Virus record (IMG/VR): IMGVR_UViG_3300033143_000901
Span: 1-28,319 of that record
From: a virus
Strand: one strand, 5' to 3'
Length of the DNA stretch: 28,319 nt
Shown: piece after piece, positions 7,118 through 15,569 of the stretch
Layout of the letters: each line of letters begins with the position of its first letter
How positions within the stretch are numbered: the first letter of the stretch is position 1
Position numbers and translations under genes: made by a program
The notes under the pieces: model-generated
Database searches by the model: none
What the model was told of the DNA's origin: nothing
Seen by the model: the letters and a program-made list of their open reading frames with translations, nothing else

Positions 7118-10100
7118 AAAAGATAATATTCAAATATCAGGTTTTGGTGGTGATAAAGGTGGCAGCGGACCTGTAGAATCACCAAATAGTTTAATATCGA
7201 ATCAGTATGCTCAAATAGTTGATTTGTTATGTGAAGGTGAAATTGAAGGTTTGGTAAATGGTGAACAATCAATTTATATTGATGCAACGCCATTACGTAA
7301 CTCTGATTTAAGTTATAATTTTGAAGGCGTTTTTGTCGATTGGAGGAATGGAACACAATCTCAATCTCCACTTATAGGTAACGATAATATTAGTTCTGAG
7401 GTTTCTGTTGGCGTTTTGATAAATCAATCAACCCCTATTATAAGACGGATAACTGATGCAGAACTTGATTCAATAAATGTAACGATATCTACTCCTAGAT
7501 TTACTGTTCAAGATACAAGTTCTGGAAATCTATCCGGTTCTTCTGTAAATTATCAAATTGAGTTACAATCTGATGGTGGCGGGTATGTTCTTGTAGATGA
7601 CTTGTTTATCACTGGTAAAGCAATAACGACATTTAAAAGAAGCACAAACGTTATCCTTGCTGGTTCTCCACCTTGGGATATAAGAATTACAAGGATTACA
7701 GAAGACGCACCAAATTCATCAATAAGTAATGAGATTTTCTTTAGTTCATATACCAAAATAATACATACTAAATTAAACTATCCTAATAGTGCATTGGTTG
7801 GTATTAGAATTAATGCTAAACAATTTAAGTCTATACCAAGTAGAGGTTACGATGTAAAATTATTAAAAATAAAAATACCTTCTAACTATGACCCTTTAAC
7901 TAGGATTTATACTGGTATATGGGATGGTACATTTATCGTTGCTTGGACTGATAATCCTGCTTGGTGTTTTTACGATCTTGTGACGAATGATAGATATGGT
8001 CTTGGGAAATTTGTAGACATTTCACTTACTGATAAATGGGCTTTATACGAAATAGCGCAATACTGTGATGAAGAAGTTAATAGTGGTTTTCTCGATGATT
8101 TGTTTAATCCTATATTAGAACCTAGATTTACATGTAACTTATATCTACAAAAAAGAAGTGAAGCTTATAGAGTTGTAAGAGATATGGCTTCAATCTTTAG
8201 GGCAATGATTTTTTGGAGTTCAAACGGTATAAGCGTTGTACAAGATAAACCAGAACAAGTTTTTTCTCAGTTTACAAATGCATCTGTTATAAATGGAACA
8301 TTTAACTATGAAGGTTCTTCATCGAGAGTTAGGCATACTACAGCAGTTATAACTTGGAATGACCCGGGCGATGCTTATAAACAAAAGTTAGAATACATAG
8401 AAGATGTAAACGGAATAGCAAAATTTGGTATAAATGAACTGCAAACTGTTGCTATTGGCTGTACCTCAAGAGGACAGGCACACAGACTAGGCAAATGGAT
8501 GTTATATGCTGAGAATGTAGAAACAGAGGTTATAAGCTTTAAGATTGGGTTAGAAGGTACTCAGCTTAGACCGGGAGTAATAATAAGAACTATTGATTCT
8601 AATCGAGCTGGTGCACGATATGGTGGTAGAATAAAGTCTGTATCTGGAACAGTTGTTGTTTTAGATACTGCAATTCAATTAGATTTCGGAACTGATTATA
8701 CAATAAGTTTTGTTCTTCCAGATGGAACCATATCCGATAAAACAATAACTACTTCAAAACCAGCAAACACTGATACTATTGATATAGATTCAGTTTTTTC
8801 CACAGACCCTATTGTTAATTCTGTTTGGGTCGTTTCTTCTTTGGATTTATCACCAGAAGAATGGCGAGTAATAAATGTAAAAGAAGATAGTGATGGTTTG
8901 TATTCAGTATCAGCGTTAGAATACAATTCATCTAAATATTCATTTACAGAAGATGGACTTGAGTTAGAAGAAAAACAATCAACTATATGGGATAATGTAT
9001 CAGAAGCGGCTTCTGGTCTTATATATGAAGAAAGTTTATATCAGATAAACTTTAAGACTTTTGGTACTAGAATACATCTTTCTTGGGATGGTGATATAAC
9101 ATCTACTAGATACCAATTAAGATGGCGTAGAGATAATGATAATTATAATTTTGCTCAGACAAATACTAATAGCATTGAATTATCTGACGTTGGATATGGT
9201 AACTTTGATTTTCAGGTTATTGCATATAATGCATTAGGCGTACCATCTCCACCAATTGAAATATTGGCTCAACCAATTGCCGGTATAACTGCTCCACCAG
9301 AAGATGTTATAAATTTTTTAATAAACGTTGTTGATGGGGTTGGTATATTTACTTGGGATTATATTACCGATTTAGATGCAAATTTATATGAAATTAGAAA
9401 AGGTACTGTTTGGGATTCAAGCCCAGTTGTGGGAACTACTGAATTAAATACTTATTCAATATCAAATTTATCTTTAGGTAATAATGACTATATGATAAAA
9501 GCTATTGATTTAAGTGGTAATTATTCAGTTAACGAAACATCTGCTAGCGTTAATATTACACTACCTACTATAGATTCTTTAATTTATAGTTTTAGTTTTG
9601 ACGATATAACTTTCTCATGGGCTTCTACTGCTGGAACTCATACAATAGTTGGTTACGAAATAAGAGAAAATGGTACAGATTGGGATAGTGCTTCTGTTTT
9701 GACGATTGTAGAAGGGAACACTTATACTGAACCAGCCGCTTGGTCTTCAAGAACTATAAGAATAAAAGCTATAGACGCTGCTGGTAATTATAGCTCATTA
9801 GCGTCTAGTATAACTGTAACGCTTGTAAACCCTGTACTAAGTGGCATGGTTACTGAACATACAAGTGATTCATTTGTAATGAAATGGGAAGCAATAATTG
9901 GATCGTTAGGCGTAGCTGGTTATATAATAAAATATGATGGAGCCGATTGGGATTCCGCTGTATATGTAGGTATGATTCAAGGCACAACATATCAACAATT
10001 AGTTGATTGGGATTCAAGAAATTATAGAGTTAGAGCAATAGATTCTAGGGGAAACCTTAGTAACGAATTAACTTCATCTTCGGTTGTTGGTTCTCCTGTA

Positions 10101-12107
10101 GCTCCTGTAGTTACCCATAGTTTTACTGTAAACCAGCTAACAATAAATTTCTCTTCTATTACTAACACACTAGCGATAAAAGAATATGAAATAAGAGAAG
10201 GCAGTTCAGATTGGGATACAGCAAATTTAGTTGCAGTTATTACAGGTTCAACGTATAATGAACTTATTGATAATACATTTACTACAAAAACGTTTAGAAT
10301 AAAAGCAAAAGATACATCAAATAATTATTCGCCAGAAGCTACTGAAATAGTTGCTGTAGTGGCGCCAACTGCACCAGTTATAACAGAATCATATGATGAG
10401 AAAACGCTGAATTTATCTTGGGTTTCTACAGTAGGAACTTTTGTGATAAGTCATTATGAGGTTAGAGCAGGTGGAACGACTTGGGCTAATTCGCCGTCTT
10501 TAGGTAACTTTGATTTATCTGCATTATCTATCTTGGTAGAATGGAGTTCAAGAAACTTCTTTATAAAAGCAATTGACGATGCAGGTTTTGAAAGCCTAAC
10601 AGGCTCTAAAACTATAAACATTACTAATTCTCAGATAAGTTCTGCAACAGCGCAAATAGTTGATAATAATGTATTGCTAAAATGGGTTGTTGATTTGGGA
10701 ACTTTACCTTCCGATCAAATAGAGCTTAGAAAAGGTGATGATTATGCCACAGCAGACATCATAGGAAACAAGACAGGAACGTTTACCATAGTATTTGAAT
10801 CTATTGGTGGATTGTTTAAGTATTGGCTAACCCCTATTGATTCAGCGGGCAATAGAGGTACAGCATATTCTATAGCTGCATTGGTTAGTTCTCCACCAGA
10901 TTATAAACTAAATCAAAATTGGTTTAGTGATTTTTCTGGCGATAAAACTAATGCATTGATAAATGGGCGTACTCATTTACAGAACGGTTTTGAGCCAAGT
11001 GAAATAGATGATTGGGTGGATGATTCACCGGCAGCAGAAGCTACAATAACGCCAAGTACAGATTTTTACTCAGGCACAAATTCTGCCTTAATCACTTATT
11101 CAGGACCGAGTATTCCTGCACTAGATAAAACTATATCTTTAGAGATTCCTGAACATATAGCGGTACATAGAAATGCTGCACAGACTATAAGGGTTAATGT
11201 TAGAGCCAAACAGCCAGCGACAAATGCAACTGCACAATTTGCAATAGGCTATAATACAAATGGTGCTGGTGATAGTGGATGGCGCTCTTTTGTACCGACA
11301 ACCTCTTGGCAGTTGTTTGAATTTACATATTCCGTACCGGCTGGTTCTGGAACAGATTTCTTATCTATATTAGGAGATGTAGCTCGTTCAGGTGATGGTG
11401 TGTTGATTGATGAACTAACTATATCTGTTGACGGTAATGATGGCTCATTCTCAAACACAGGCTCTTTGCTTGCCCCCATTATACTAGGCGATACTTTTGC
11501 AGAACATTTCGATAATAACTTATGGACTACAGTAGATGCTCAGATAGCCGCAAGTTATCCTTACTACTTACAGCCTACGCCAGACCCTGCGGAATATATT
11601 GAAGTTTTTGATTATGGCACAATATTAACAAGTTCTACAAAGATAAGTGCTATCTTGAATACCAATATAATAGCCGGAACCCCAACAATAGTGGTAACAA
11701 TATCAATTAGTGACGATAATATAACATATACTGACTACGTAGGCGTTACTGAGGTCATTGACAATAACTTTAGATATGTTAAGATAACACTTGATATAGA
11801 CCAAGCTGCTGACGATAAAGGTTTATTAGAAGTATTAAGTTTAGAGGTTTTATTAGACTCAAAAAGGATAAATGATGCAGGAACAGGGACGGCAGTAAGT
11901 ACAGATACAGGTGGTACAACCGTTACATTCAATGAAAGCTTTATAGATATTGAAGATATAAGTGTTACACCGTTAGGTACAGTTTTGATTACAGCAGTTG
12001 TAGACTTTACTGATGCGCCTAACCCTACAGATTTTAAAGTTTTATTGTTTGACTCTGCCGGAGATAGATATTCTGGTGATTTTACTTGGTCAGCTAGAGG
12101 TTATTAA
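7110..12107 (+). CDS. Tip attachment / host-specificity protein, gpJ-like
   Basis: This 1665-residue protein is the central tail tip fibre, which contacts the host receptor. The N-terminus has the family opening GSGPVESPNSLISNQYAQIVDLLCEGEIEG, and the core to about residue 600 matches gpJ (LKIKIPSNYDP, NPAWCFYDLVTNDRYGLG, YRVVRDMASIFRAMIFW). Residues about 643-735 are a fibronectin-III-like domain. Six related repeats follow, about 733-1263, each with YEIR, WDS/WDT and A(I/K)D..GNYS landmarks. Residues about 1265-1455 look like a carbohydrate-binding-module-type sandwich (ISLEIPE, QTIRVNVRAKQP, SWQLFEFTYSVP). The last 200 residues (AEHFDNNLWTTVDAQI to DFTWSARGY) are a typical tip C-terminus. 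It is longer than lambda gpJ (about 1130), mostly through the repeats and the inserted sandwich. Confidence 0.94.
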   Translation: MIKKDNIQISGFGGDKGGSGPVESPNSLISNQYAQIVDLLCEGEIEGLVNGEQSIYIDATPLRNSDLSYNFEGVFVDWRNGTQSQSPLIGNDNISSEVSVGVLINQSTPIIRRITDAELDSINVTISTPRFTVQDTSSGNLSGSSVNYQIELQSDGGGYVLVDDLFITGKAITTFKRSTNVILAGSPPWDIRITRITEDAPNSSISNEIFFSSYTKIIHTKLNYPNSALVGIRINAKQFKSIPSRGYDVKLLKIKIPSNYDPLTRIYTGIWDGTFIVAWTDNPAWCFYDLVTNDRYGLGKFVDISLTDKWALYEIAQYCDEEVNSGFLDDLFNPILEPRFTCNLYLQKRSEAYRVVRDMASIFRAMIFWSSNGISVVQDKPEQVFSQFTNASVINGTFNYEGSSSRVRHTTAVITWNDPGDAYKQKLEYIEDVNGIAKFGINELQTVAIGCTSRGQAHRLGKWMLYAENVETEVISFKIGLEGTQLRPGVIIRTIDSNRAGARYGGRIKSVSGTVVVLDTAIQLDFGTDYTISFVLPDGTISDKTITTSKPANTDTIDIDSVFSTDPIVNSVWVVSSLDLSPEEWRVINVKEDSDGLYSVSALEYNSSKYSFTEDGLELEEKQSTIWDNVSEAASGLIYEESLYQINFKTFGTRIHLSWDGDITSTRYQLRWRRDNDNYNFAQTNTNSIELSDVGYGNFDFQVIAYNALGVPSPPIEILAQPIAGITAPPEDVINFLINVVDGVGIFTWDYITDLDANLYEIRKGTVWDSSPVVGTTELNTYSISNLSLGNNDYMIKAIDLSGNYSVNETSASVNITLPTIDSLIYSFSFDDITFSWASTAGTHTIVGYEIRENGTDWDSASVLTIVEGNTYTEPAAWSSRTIRIKAIDAAGNYSSLASSITVTLVNPVLSGMVTEHTSDSFVMKWEAIIGSLGVAGYIIKYDGADWDSAVYVGMIQGTTYQQLVDWDSRNYRVRAIDSRGNLSNELTSSSVVGSPVAPVVTHSFTVNQLTINFSSITNTLAIKEYEIREGSSDWDTANLVAVITGSTYNELIDNTFTTKTFRIKAKDTSNNYSPEATEIVAVVAPTAPVITESYDEKTLNLSWVSTVGTFVISHYEVRAGGTTWANSPSLGNFDLSALSILVEWSSRNFFIKAIDDAGFESLTGSKTINITNSQISSATAQIVDNNVLLKWVVDLGTLPSDQIELRKGDDYATADIIGNKTGTFTIVFESIGGLFKYWLTPIDSAGNRGTAYSIAALVSSPPDYKLNQNWFSDFSGDKTNALINGRTHLQNGFEPSEIDDWVDDSPAAEATITPSTDFYSGTNSALITYSGPSIPALDKTISLEIPEHIAVHRNAAQTIRVNVRAKQPATNATAQFAIGYNTNGAGDSGWRSFVPTTSWQLFEFTYSVPAGSGTDFLSILGDVARSGDGVLIDELTISVDGNDGSFSNTGSLLAPIILGDTFAEHFDNNLWTTVDAQIAASYPYYLQPTPDPAEYIEVFDYGTILTSSTKISAILNTNIIAGTPTIVVTISISDDNITYTDYVGVTEVIDNNFRYVKITLDIDQAADDKGLLEVLSLEVLLDSKRINDAGTGTAVSTDTGGTTVTFNESFIDIEDISVTPLGTVLITAVVDFTDAPNPTDFKVLLFDSAGDRYSGDFTWSARGY
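9307..10900 (+). repeat. Six tandem FN3-like protein repeats inside the gpJ-like gene
   Basis: Repeat landmarks (the YEIR Tyr codon or its equivalent) fall at 9387, 9654, 9921, 10185, 10455 and 10719. Spacings are 267, 267, 264, 270 and 264 bases, so the period is 88-90 residues. Most copies carry YEIR then W-D-S/T about six residues later, and end with IKAIDxxGNYS or close to it. The copies are well diverged at DNA level, so this is an old amplification and not a fresh tandem duplication. Confidence 0.8.
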
Positions 12108-12109
12108 AA

Positions 12110-13621
12110 ATGTCAGATTGGAATTTACCAACAACGGCTAGTCTATATACTGATTTAGTAAATGGATTAAAAGATAGAGATTTAGATTTAGCAACAATGT
12201 TTGCAACATTACCAACTAACCCTGTAACGAATATGGTTAGATGGGTTTCTGCATCTAATAGATTCGAGATATATAACGGAGCTTCTTGGGTAGAGCTATC
12301 TACAGCTTATGCTATAAATGTAACGTCATTAAATGGTCAAGCTGCTGCTTTTTATCAAAACGCTGGCAATTTAACTGCTGGTATTCTTTTAGCCGCAAGA
12401 TTTAATGATACATCTCATGGTTCAAGGGGAGGTGGCACTACTCATTCAGACGTAGTTGCTGCTGGTGCTTCTGGTTTTATGACAGGTGGCGACAAGACAA
12501 AACTTAATGCTATAGAAAACTCTGCTACTGCTGACCAAACTGGCGCTGAAATTAAAACTGCTTATGAAGGAGAGGTCAATGCATTTACAGACGCTTTATT
12601 TACTAAGCTTGGTGGTATCGAAACAGGTGCTACTATAGACCAAACTGGTGCGGAAATAAAAACTGCATATGAAGGAGAAGTAAATGCGTTTACTGATGCA
12701 TTGTTTACAAAACTATCTAATATAGAAACGGCAGCAACTGCTGACCAAACTGCGTCAGAGATTTTAGCTTTATTATTAACTGTTGATGGTTCAGGCAGTT
12801 TATTAGATGCAGATTTATTAGACGGTTCAAATCTTGATGCAACAGCAAATGTAAACACAGTTGTAAAACGAGATGGTAGTGCAGATATAGTTGCTCGTAG
12901 ATTTCGCTCAGAAGAAGCAACAACAAATAGCTCTATTGGGTTTATGATGACTCAAGTGAACACTGGCGCTGATAATTTCCTACGACCATCTACTCCGGCT
13001 CAGATTAGAGCAGGGTTAAACGTTGAAGATGGTTCAACTGCCGATCAAACTAAATCAGATATAGATGGTTTAAATATTGTTGCTGCTACTATAGTTAGTC
13101 AAGGTGCTTTAGCTACTAAGAATACGGTTGACACAGTTGATATTGATAATGGTGCAATAACATTACCTAAATTTGATATTGTTGCATCACTTGATTTTCA
13201 TACATTGATTGACGCAAACCCATTTGGTAATAATAATCATGGTCTTAAAATAAAAAATGAAACTGTTGCAGATAATTCTTATACAAAAAGACTTGAGATT
13301 GTATGTCCAGCAGACGGCACTTATACATTAAAAACAAGCGTTGTTGACCTTTCAGGTAGTTATGGAATTGGCGGTAAAGTTACTTATATTCAAACATATA
13401 AAAATGGAGCATTTATTGGTACAGTATTACAAAATGTAGAAAATGGCCCGACAGTATACCTTGAGGAAGATTTTACCTTTGCTAAAGGGGATTTAATACA
13501 AGCGTACATGAAAAAAGATGCGGCTAGCACAAATGGAGTTGGAAGTTTAGAATTAGGAAGCACTTTCGGAAGAGTATTTAATGTAATAATAAACTTAGGT
13601 TCACTAACAGCACAAGCTTAG
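12110..13621 (+). CDS. Tail fibre protein
   Basis: This 503-residue protein follows the tip gene by two bases and has an AGAGG site nine bases before its ATG. The N-terminus (MSDWNLPTTASLYTDLVNGLKDRD, then NMVRWVSASNRFEIYNGASW) is a common opening for short siphovirus side-fibre proteins and probably anchors to the tip. Residues about 139-220 contain a 35-residue tandem repeat (ADQTGAEIKTAYEGEVNAF). GSLLDADLLDGSNLD near 230-243 and ATKNTVDTVDIDNGAITLPKF near 335 are triple-stranded-fibre features. The C-terminal 150 residues form a beta-rich domain (TIDANPFGNNNHGLKIKNE, GTYTLKTSVVDLSG) that may be the receptor-binding head. No chaperone domain or peptidase is seen. Confidence 0.85.
   Translation: MSDWNLPTTASLYTDLVNGLKDRDLDLATMFATLPTNPVTNMVRWVSASNRFEIYNGASWVELSTAYAINVTSLNGQAAAFYQNAGNLTAGILLAARFNDTSHGSRGGGTTHSDVVAAGASGFMTGGDKTKLNAIENSATADQTGAEIKTAYEGEVNAFTDALFTKLGGIETGATIDQTGAEIKTAYEGEVNAFTDALFTKLSNIETAATADQTASEILALLLTVDGSGSLLDADLLDGSNLDATANVNTVVKRDGSADIVARRFRSEEATTNSSIGFMMTQVNTGADNFLRPSTPAQIRAGLNVEDGSTADQTKSDIDGLNIVAATIVSQGALATKNTVDTVDIDNGAITLPKFDIVASLDFHTLIDANPFGNNNHGLKIKNETVADNSYTKRLEIVCPADGTYTLKTSVVDLSGSYGIGGKVTYIQTYKNGAFIGTVLQNVENGPTVYLEEDFTFAKGDLIQAYMKKDAASTNGVGSLELGSTFGRVFNVIINLGSLTAQA
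12524..12760 (+). repeat. 35-residue tandem repeats in the tail fibre
   Basis: Unit 1 (12524-12628) and unit 2 (12629-12733) encode nearly the same 35 residues, A-T-x-D-Q-T-G-A-E-I-K-T-A-Y-E-G-E-V-N followed by AFTDALFTKL and a closing I-E-T. A third, truncated unit starts at 12734 (ATADQTASEI), and a single STADQTKSDI recurs near 13040. The two full units differ at many silent sites while the protein is almost unchanged. Confidence 0.85.
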
Positions 13622-13634
13622 GAATTTTAATAAT

Positions 13635-14240
13635 ATGATAAATACAAAAACGTATGCGATACTAGACAATAAAAAATACATAGAAACAATTACGTTTGAT
13701 AATGTTGATGGTTCTATAGAAATACCAGAAGATATACAAGAAGAAATCTGTAAATCAAAGATTGGTCACGCAGGATACAAATTTTCAAATGGTTTATTTG
13801 GTTTAGATAAAGATTATCTAAAAGATTATGGTTTGGATGACGTTGTTGTAATAGAAGAAAAAACTACTGTGGATGACAAAGCTATATTATCTTTAGATGT
13901 AAGCAATCCTGACCCAAGTGAAATAGCTTATTTTGGGAATATATGGACAAGGAAAATGTTTTTCCCAAAGAAAGGTAATTTATATGAAGGGCATAAGCAC
14001 GACCACGATCATTTGTCACTTTTGCAAAGTGGTAAAGTTCTTGTTGAAATAGAAGGTTATGAACCGAAAATATTTACTGCTCCAACTTATATTGTCGTTA
14101 GGGCAGAGCATGAACATAAAATAACTGCATTAGAAGATGAAACTTTATGGTGGTGTATACACGCAAGTAGAGACGACAATGGTGAAGTTATAGAAGTTTT
14201 TGGAAAAGATAATGACCCTGCCGATAAAAAAAATGATTGA
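13635..14240 (+). CDS. Cupin-domain protein of unknown role, behind the tail fibre
   Basis: This 201-residue protein has two parts. Residues 1-75 (KTYAILDNKKYIETITFDN, GHAGYKFSNGLFGL) resemble no enzyme I know and could be a structural or tail-associated segment. Residues about 100-180 fit a single cupin barrel: motif 1 is G114 followed by HKHDHDH (His120, 122, 124, 126) ending at KVLVEIEG, and motif 2 is APTYIVVRAEHEH (His159, His161). These histidines would bind Fe, Mn or Ni. The ribosome site (AGGA, about 11-12 bases upstream) is rather distant. It overlaps the next gene, also a likely non-heme metal protein. The reaction is unknown; a sugar- or nucleotide-binding cupin without catalysis is also possible. 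Confidence 0.6.
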   Translation: MINTKTYAILDNKKYIETITFDNVDGSIEIPEDIQEEICKSKIGHAGYKFSNGLFGLDKDYLKDYGLDDVVVIEEKTTVDDKAILSLDVSNPDPSEIAYFGNIWTRKMFFPKKGNLYEGHKHDHDHLSLLQSGKVLVEIEGYEPKIFTAPTYIVVRAEHEHKITALEDETLWWCIHASRDDNGEVIEVFGKDNDPADKKND

Positions 14241-14733
14241 AGAATCATTTACACTATTAGGTAATATAAATATAGGTAATTTTAATATTGATAAACCTGA
14301 TTGGGACGTTTATACAAAGAGACAAGAAATATTTATTGCTCATAGACATACTAAAGCTATAATGCTACGTGAAGGCGATTTGGTGTATGATGGTATTAGA
14401 TTTAGTGACCATAAATTTTTAGAAAAATATATAGAAATATTTGATTTGATTTTGAAAGAAACGGGAATAAGATTAAATCAAATATACAATGCAATATTTG
14501 TTTTGATGCCTAGCAATACAGTTATAGAAGAACATATCGATGCAGGAGTTTTATTAGAAAATTTGACTAGAGTTCATGTACCAATAGTTACGAATGATAA
14601 AGTTATGTTTACTGTTGGCGATGAAACTATAAATATGAAAGAAGGCGAGATTTGGGCTATTGATAATTTAACTAAACATAGTGTGATTAACAATGGCTCC
14701 GATAGAATTCATTTAATATTTGATTATATATAG
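14212..14733 (+). CDS. Aspartyl/asparaginyl beta-hydroxylase-like Fe(II)/2-oxoglutarate dioxygenase
   Basis: This 173-residue protein fits the AspH-like group of 2-oxoglutarate oxygenases, which hydroxylate Asp or Asn side chains or related substrates. Visible landmarks in order: EEHIDAG giving His108 and Asp110 as two iron ligands; TRVHVPIVTN (Arg120, His122), a family pattern before the core; FTVGDETINMKEGEIWAIDN; KHSVINNGSDRIHLIFDY with His156 as third iron ligand and Arg165 placed to bind 2-oxoglutarate. The first 90 residues are less conserved. I prefer the ATG at 14212, which has GGA seven bases upstream. A TTG at 14200 and an ATG at 14233 are alternatives. It overlaps the cupin gene by 29 bases. 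The substrate is unknown; a tail or host protein is conceivable. Confidence 0.75.
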   Translation: MTLPIKKMIEESFTLLGNINIGNFNIDKPDWDVYTKRQEIFIAHRHTKAIMLREGDLVYDGIRFSDHKFLEKYIEIFDLILKETGIRLNQIYNAIFVLMPSNTVIEEHIDAGVLLENLTRVHVPIVTNDKVMFTVGDETINMKEGEIWAIDNLTKHSVINNGSDRIHLIFDYI

Positions 14734-14741
14734 GTTATGAT

Positions 14742-15212
14742 ATGACTATTCATAAAACGCATTTAACTGCTGGCGATAAATATGGGATACAAGTTCCTGA
14801 AATAATAGTCATGCACGCTATGGGTGAGTATATAGCTGGTAAACATGCTGTACCATTCTTAGCAGATATTGATTTATCAGCGCATTCATTGATTGATTCA
14901 GATGGTAATAATTATCGTTGCAGAGAAGATAATGAAGTTGCCTATCATGCAGCAGGTCATAACATTAATTCTCTTGGTTTAGAAACTTTAGTTAAAGGCG
15001 ATTTTATATACTCCACATTCCTTGAAGCTATGAAAACCGAATATGTTACTGATTCACAATATACAGAAATTTTAAGACAAGTTCGTGAGTGGTTAGATTT
15101 ATGGCCTATTAAGAAAATAGTGCGCCATAGTGACCTATCACCAGAAAGAAAGGTTGACCCCGGCGTTGGGTTTCCTTGGAAAGATTTTTTAAATGATGTG
15201 GGGATGGATTAA
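14742..15212 (+). CDS. Endolysin, N-acetylmuramoyl-L-alanine amidase (Amidase_2 type)
   Basis: This 156-residue zinc amidase cuts the bond between MurNAc and the L-Ala of the stem peptide, degrading the cell wall at the end of infection. Zinc ligands are visible: His25 in IIVMHAMGEY, His129 in IVRHSDLSPERK and Asp139 in KVDPG. The family pattern SAHSLIDSDGNNYRC then VAYHAAGH lies near residues 47-74. It is a single-domain enzyme of T7-lysozyme size, with no wall-binding domain, as expected for a Gram-negative host. No signal peptide is seen, so release by a holin is expected. Its TAA shares a base with the next ATG. Confidence 0.93.
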   Translation: MTIHKTHLTAGDKYGIQVPEIIVMHAMGEYIAGKHAVPFLADIDLSAHSLIDSDGNNYRCREDNEVAYHAAGHNINSLGLETLVKGDFIYSTFLEAMKTEYVTDSQYTEILRQVREWLDLWPIKKIVRHSDLSPERKVDPGVGFPWKDFLNDVGMD

Positions 15213-15556
15213 TGGTTGATAACGATGGCAAGAGAACAGATGATAAATTTCTACGTGGATTGGTTATTACATCTTTTGTATCGGCTGTGATTGGGGTTGG
15301 TGGCTGGATTTATACACTAATTTACGTTCAAGCTGATATTAATTTTTTAAAAGCCGAACAAAGAAGAACGTCTGAATTATACAGCTTGGTCATTGAATTA
15401 AAGACAGTGATTAAAGAACTAACGCCAGTCATCAAAGACACAAATGGTTTGGTTCGTGAGTTTGGTAAAGAGCAAGCAACAAGGACTAATACAATTAAAC
15501 GTTCCAATAAGCATATTGATAATACTAGGATTCATAGGTATAGATACGGTAAATAA
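15212..15556 (+). CDS. Small membrane protein of the lysis region, holin candidate
   Basis: This 114-residue protein has a short charged N-terminus and one clear membrane segment (about residues 16-38: GLVITSFVSAVIGVGGWIYTLIYV). A predicted coiled coil follows (FLKAEQRRTSELYSLVIELKTVIKELTPVI), and the tail is basic. Start overlaps the endolysin stop (TAATG). The position beside the endolysin suggests a holin or an accessory such as an antiholin, but one membrane segment and no recognised family leave this open. Confidence 0.55.
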   Translation: MVDNDGKRTDDKFLRGLVITSFVSAVIGVGGWIYTLIYVQADINFLKAEQRRTSELYSLVIELKTVIKELTPVIKDTNGLVREFGKEQATRTNTIKRSNKHIDNTRIHRYRYGK

Positions 15557-15569
15557 ATGGAGAAATGCA

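Noticed and set aside
12524-12760. Short tandem repeats considered as a CRISPR-like or recombination array
   Set aside because: The repeats are in-frame coding units of a fibre, contiguous and without spacers.
14200-14211. TTG start for the AspH-like gene
   Set aside because: The ATG at 14212 has a GGA seven bases upstream and adds no conserved residues when moved back; TTG is unnecessary.
15444-15569. Upstream extension of the exported protein, with an extra hydrophobic stretch (PISILIILGFIGI)
   Set aside because: It overlaps the 3' end of the preceding gene, and the ATG at 15570 has a well-placed GGAG. A second, longer form cannot be excluded but has no direct support.
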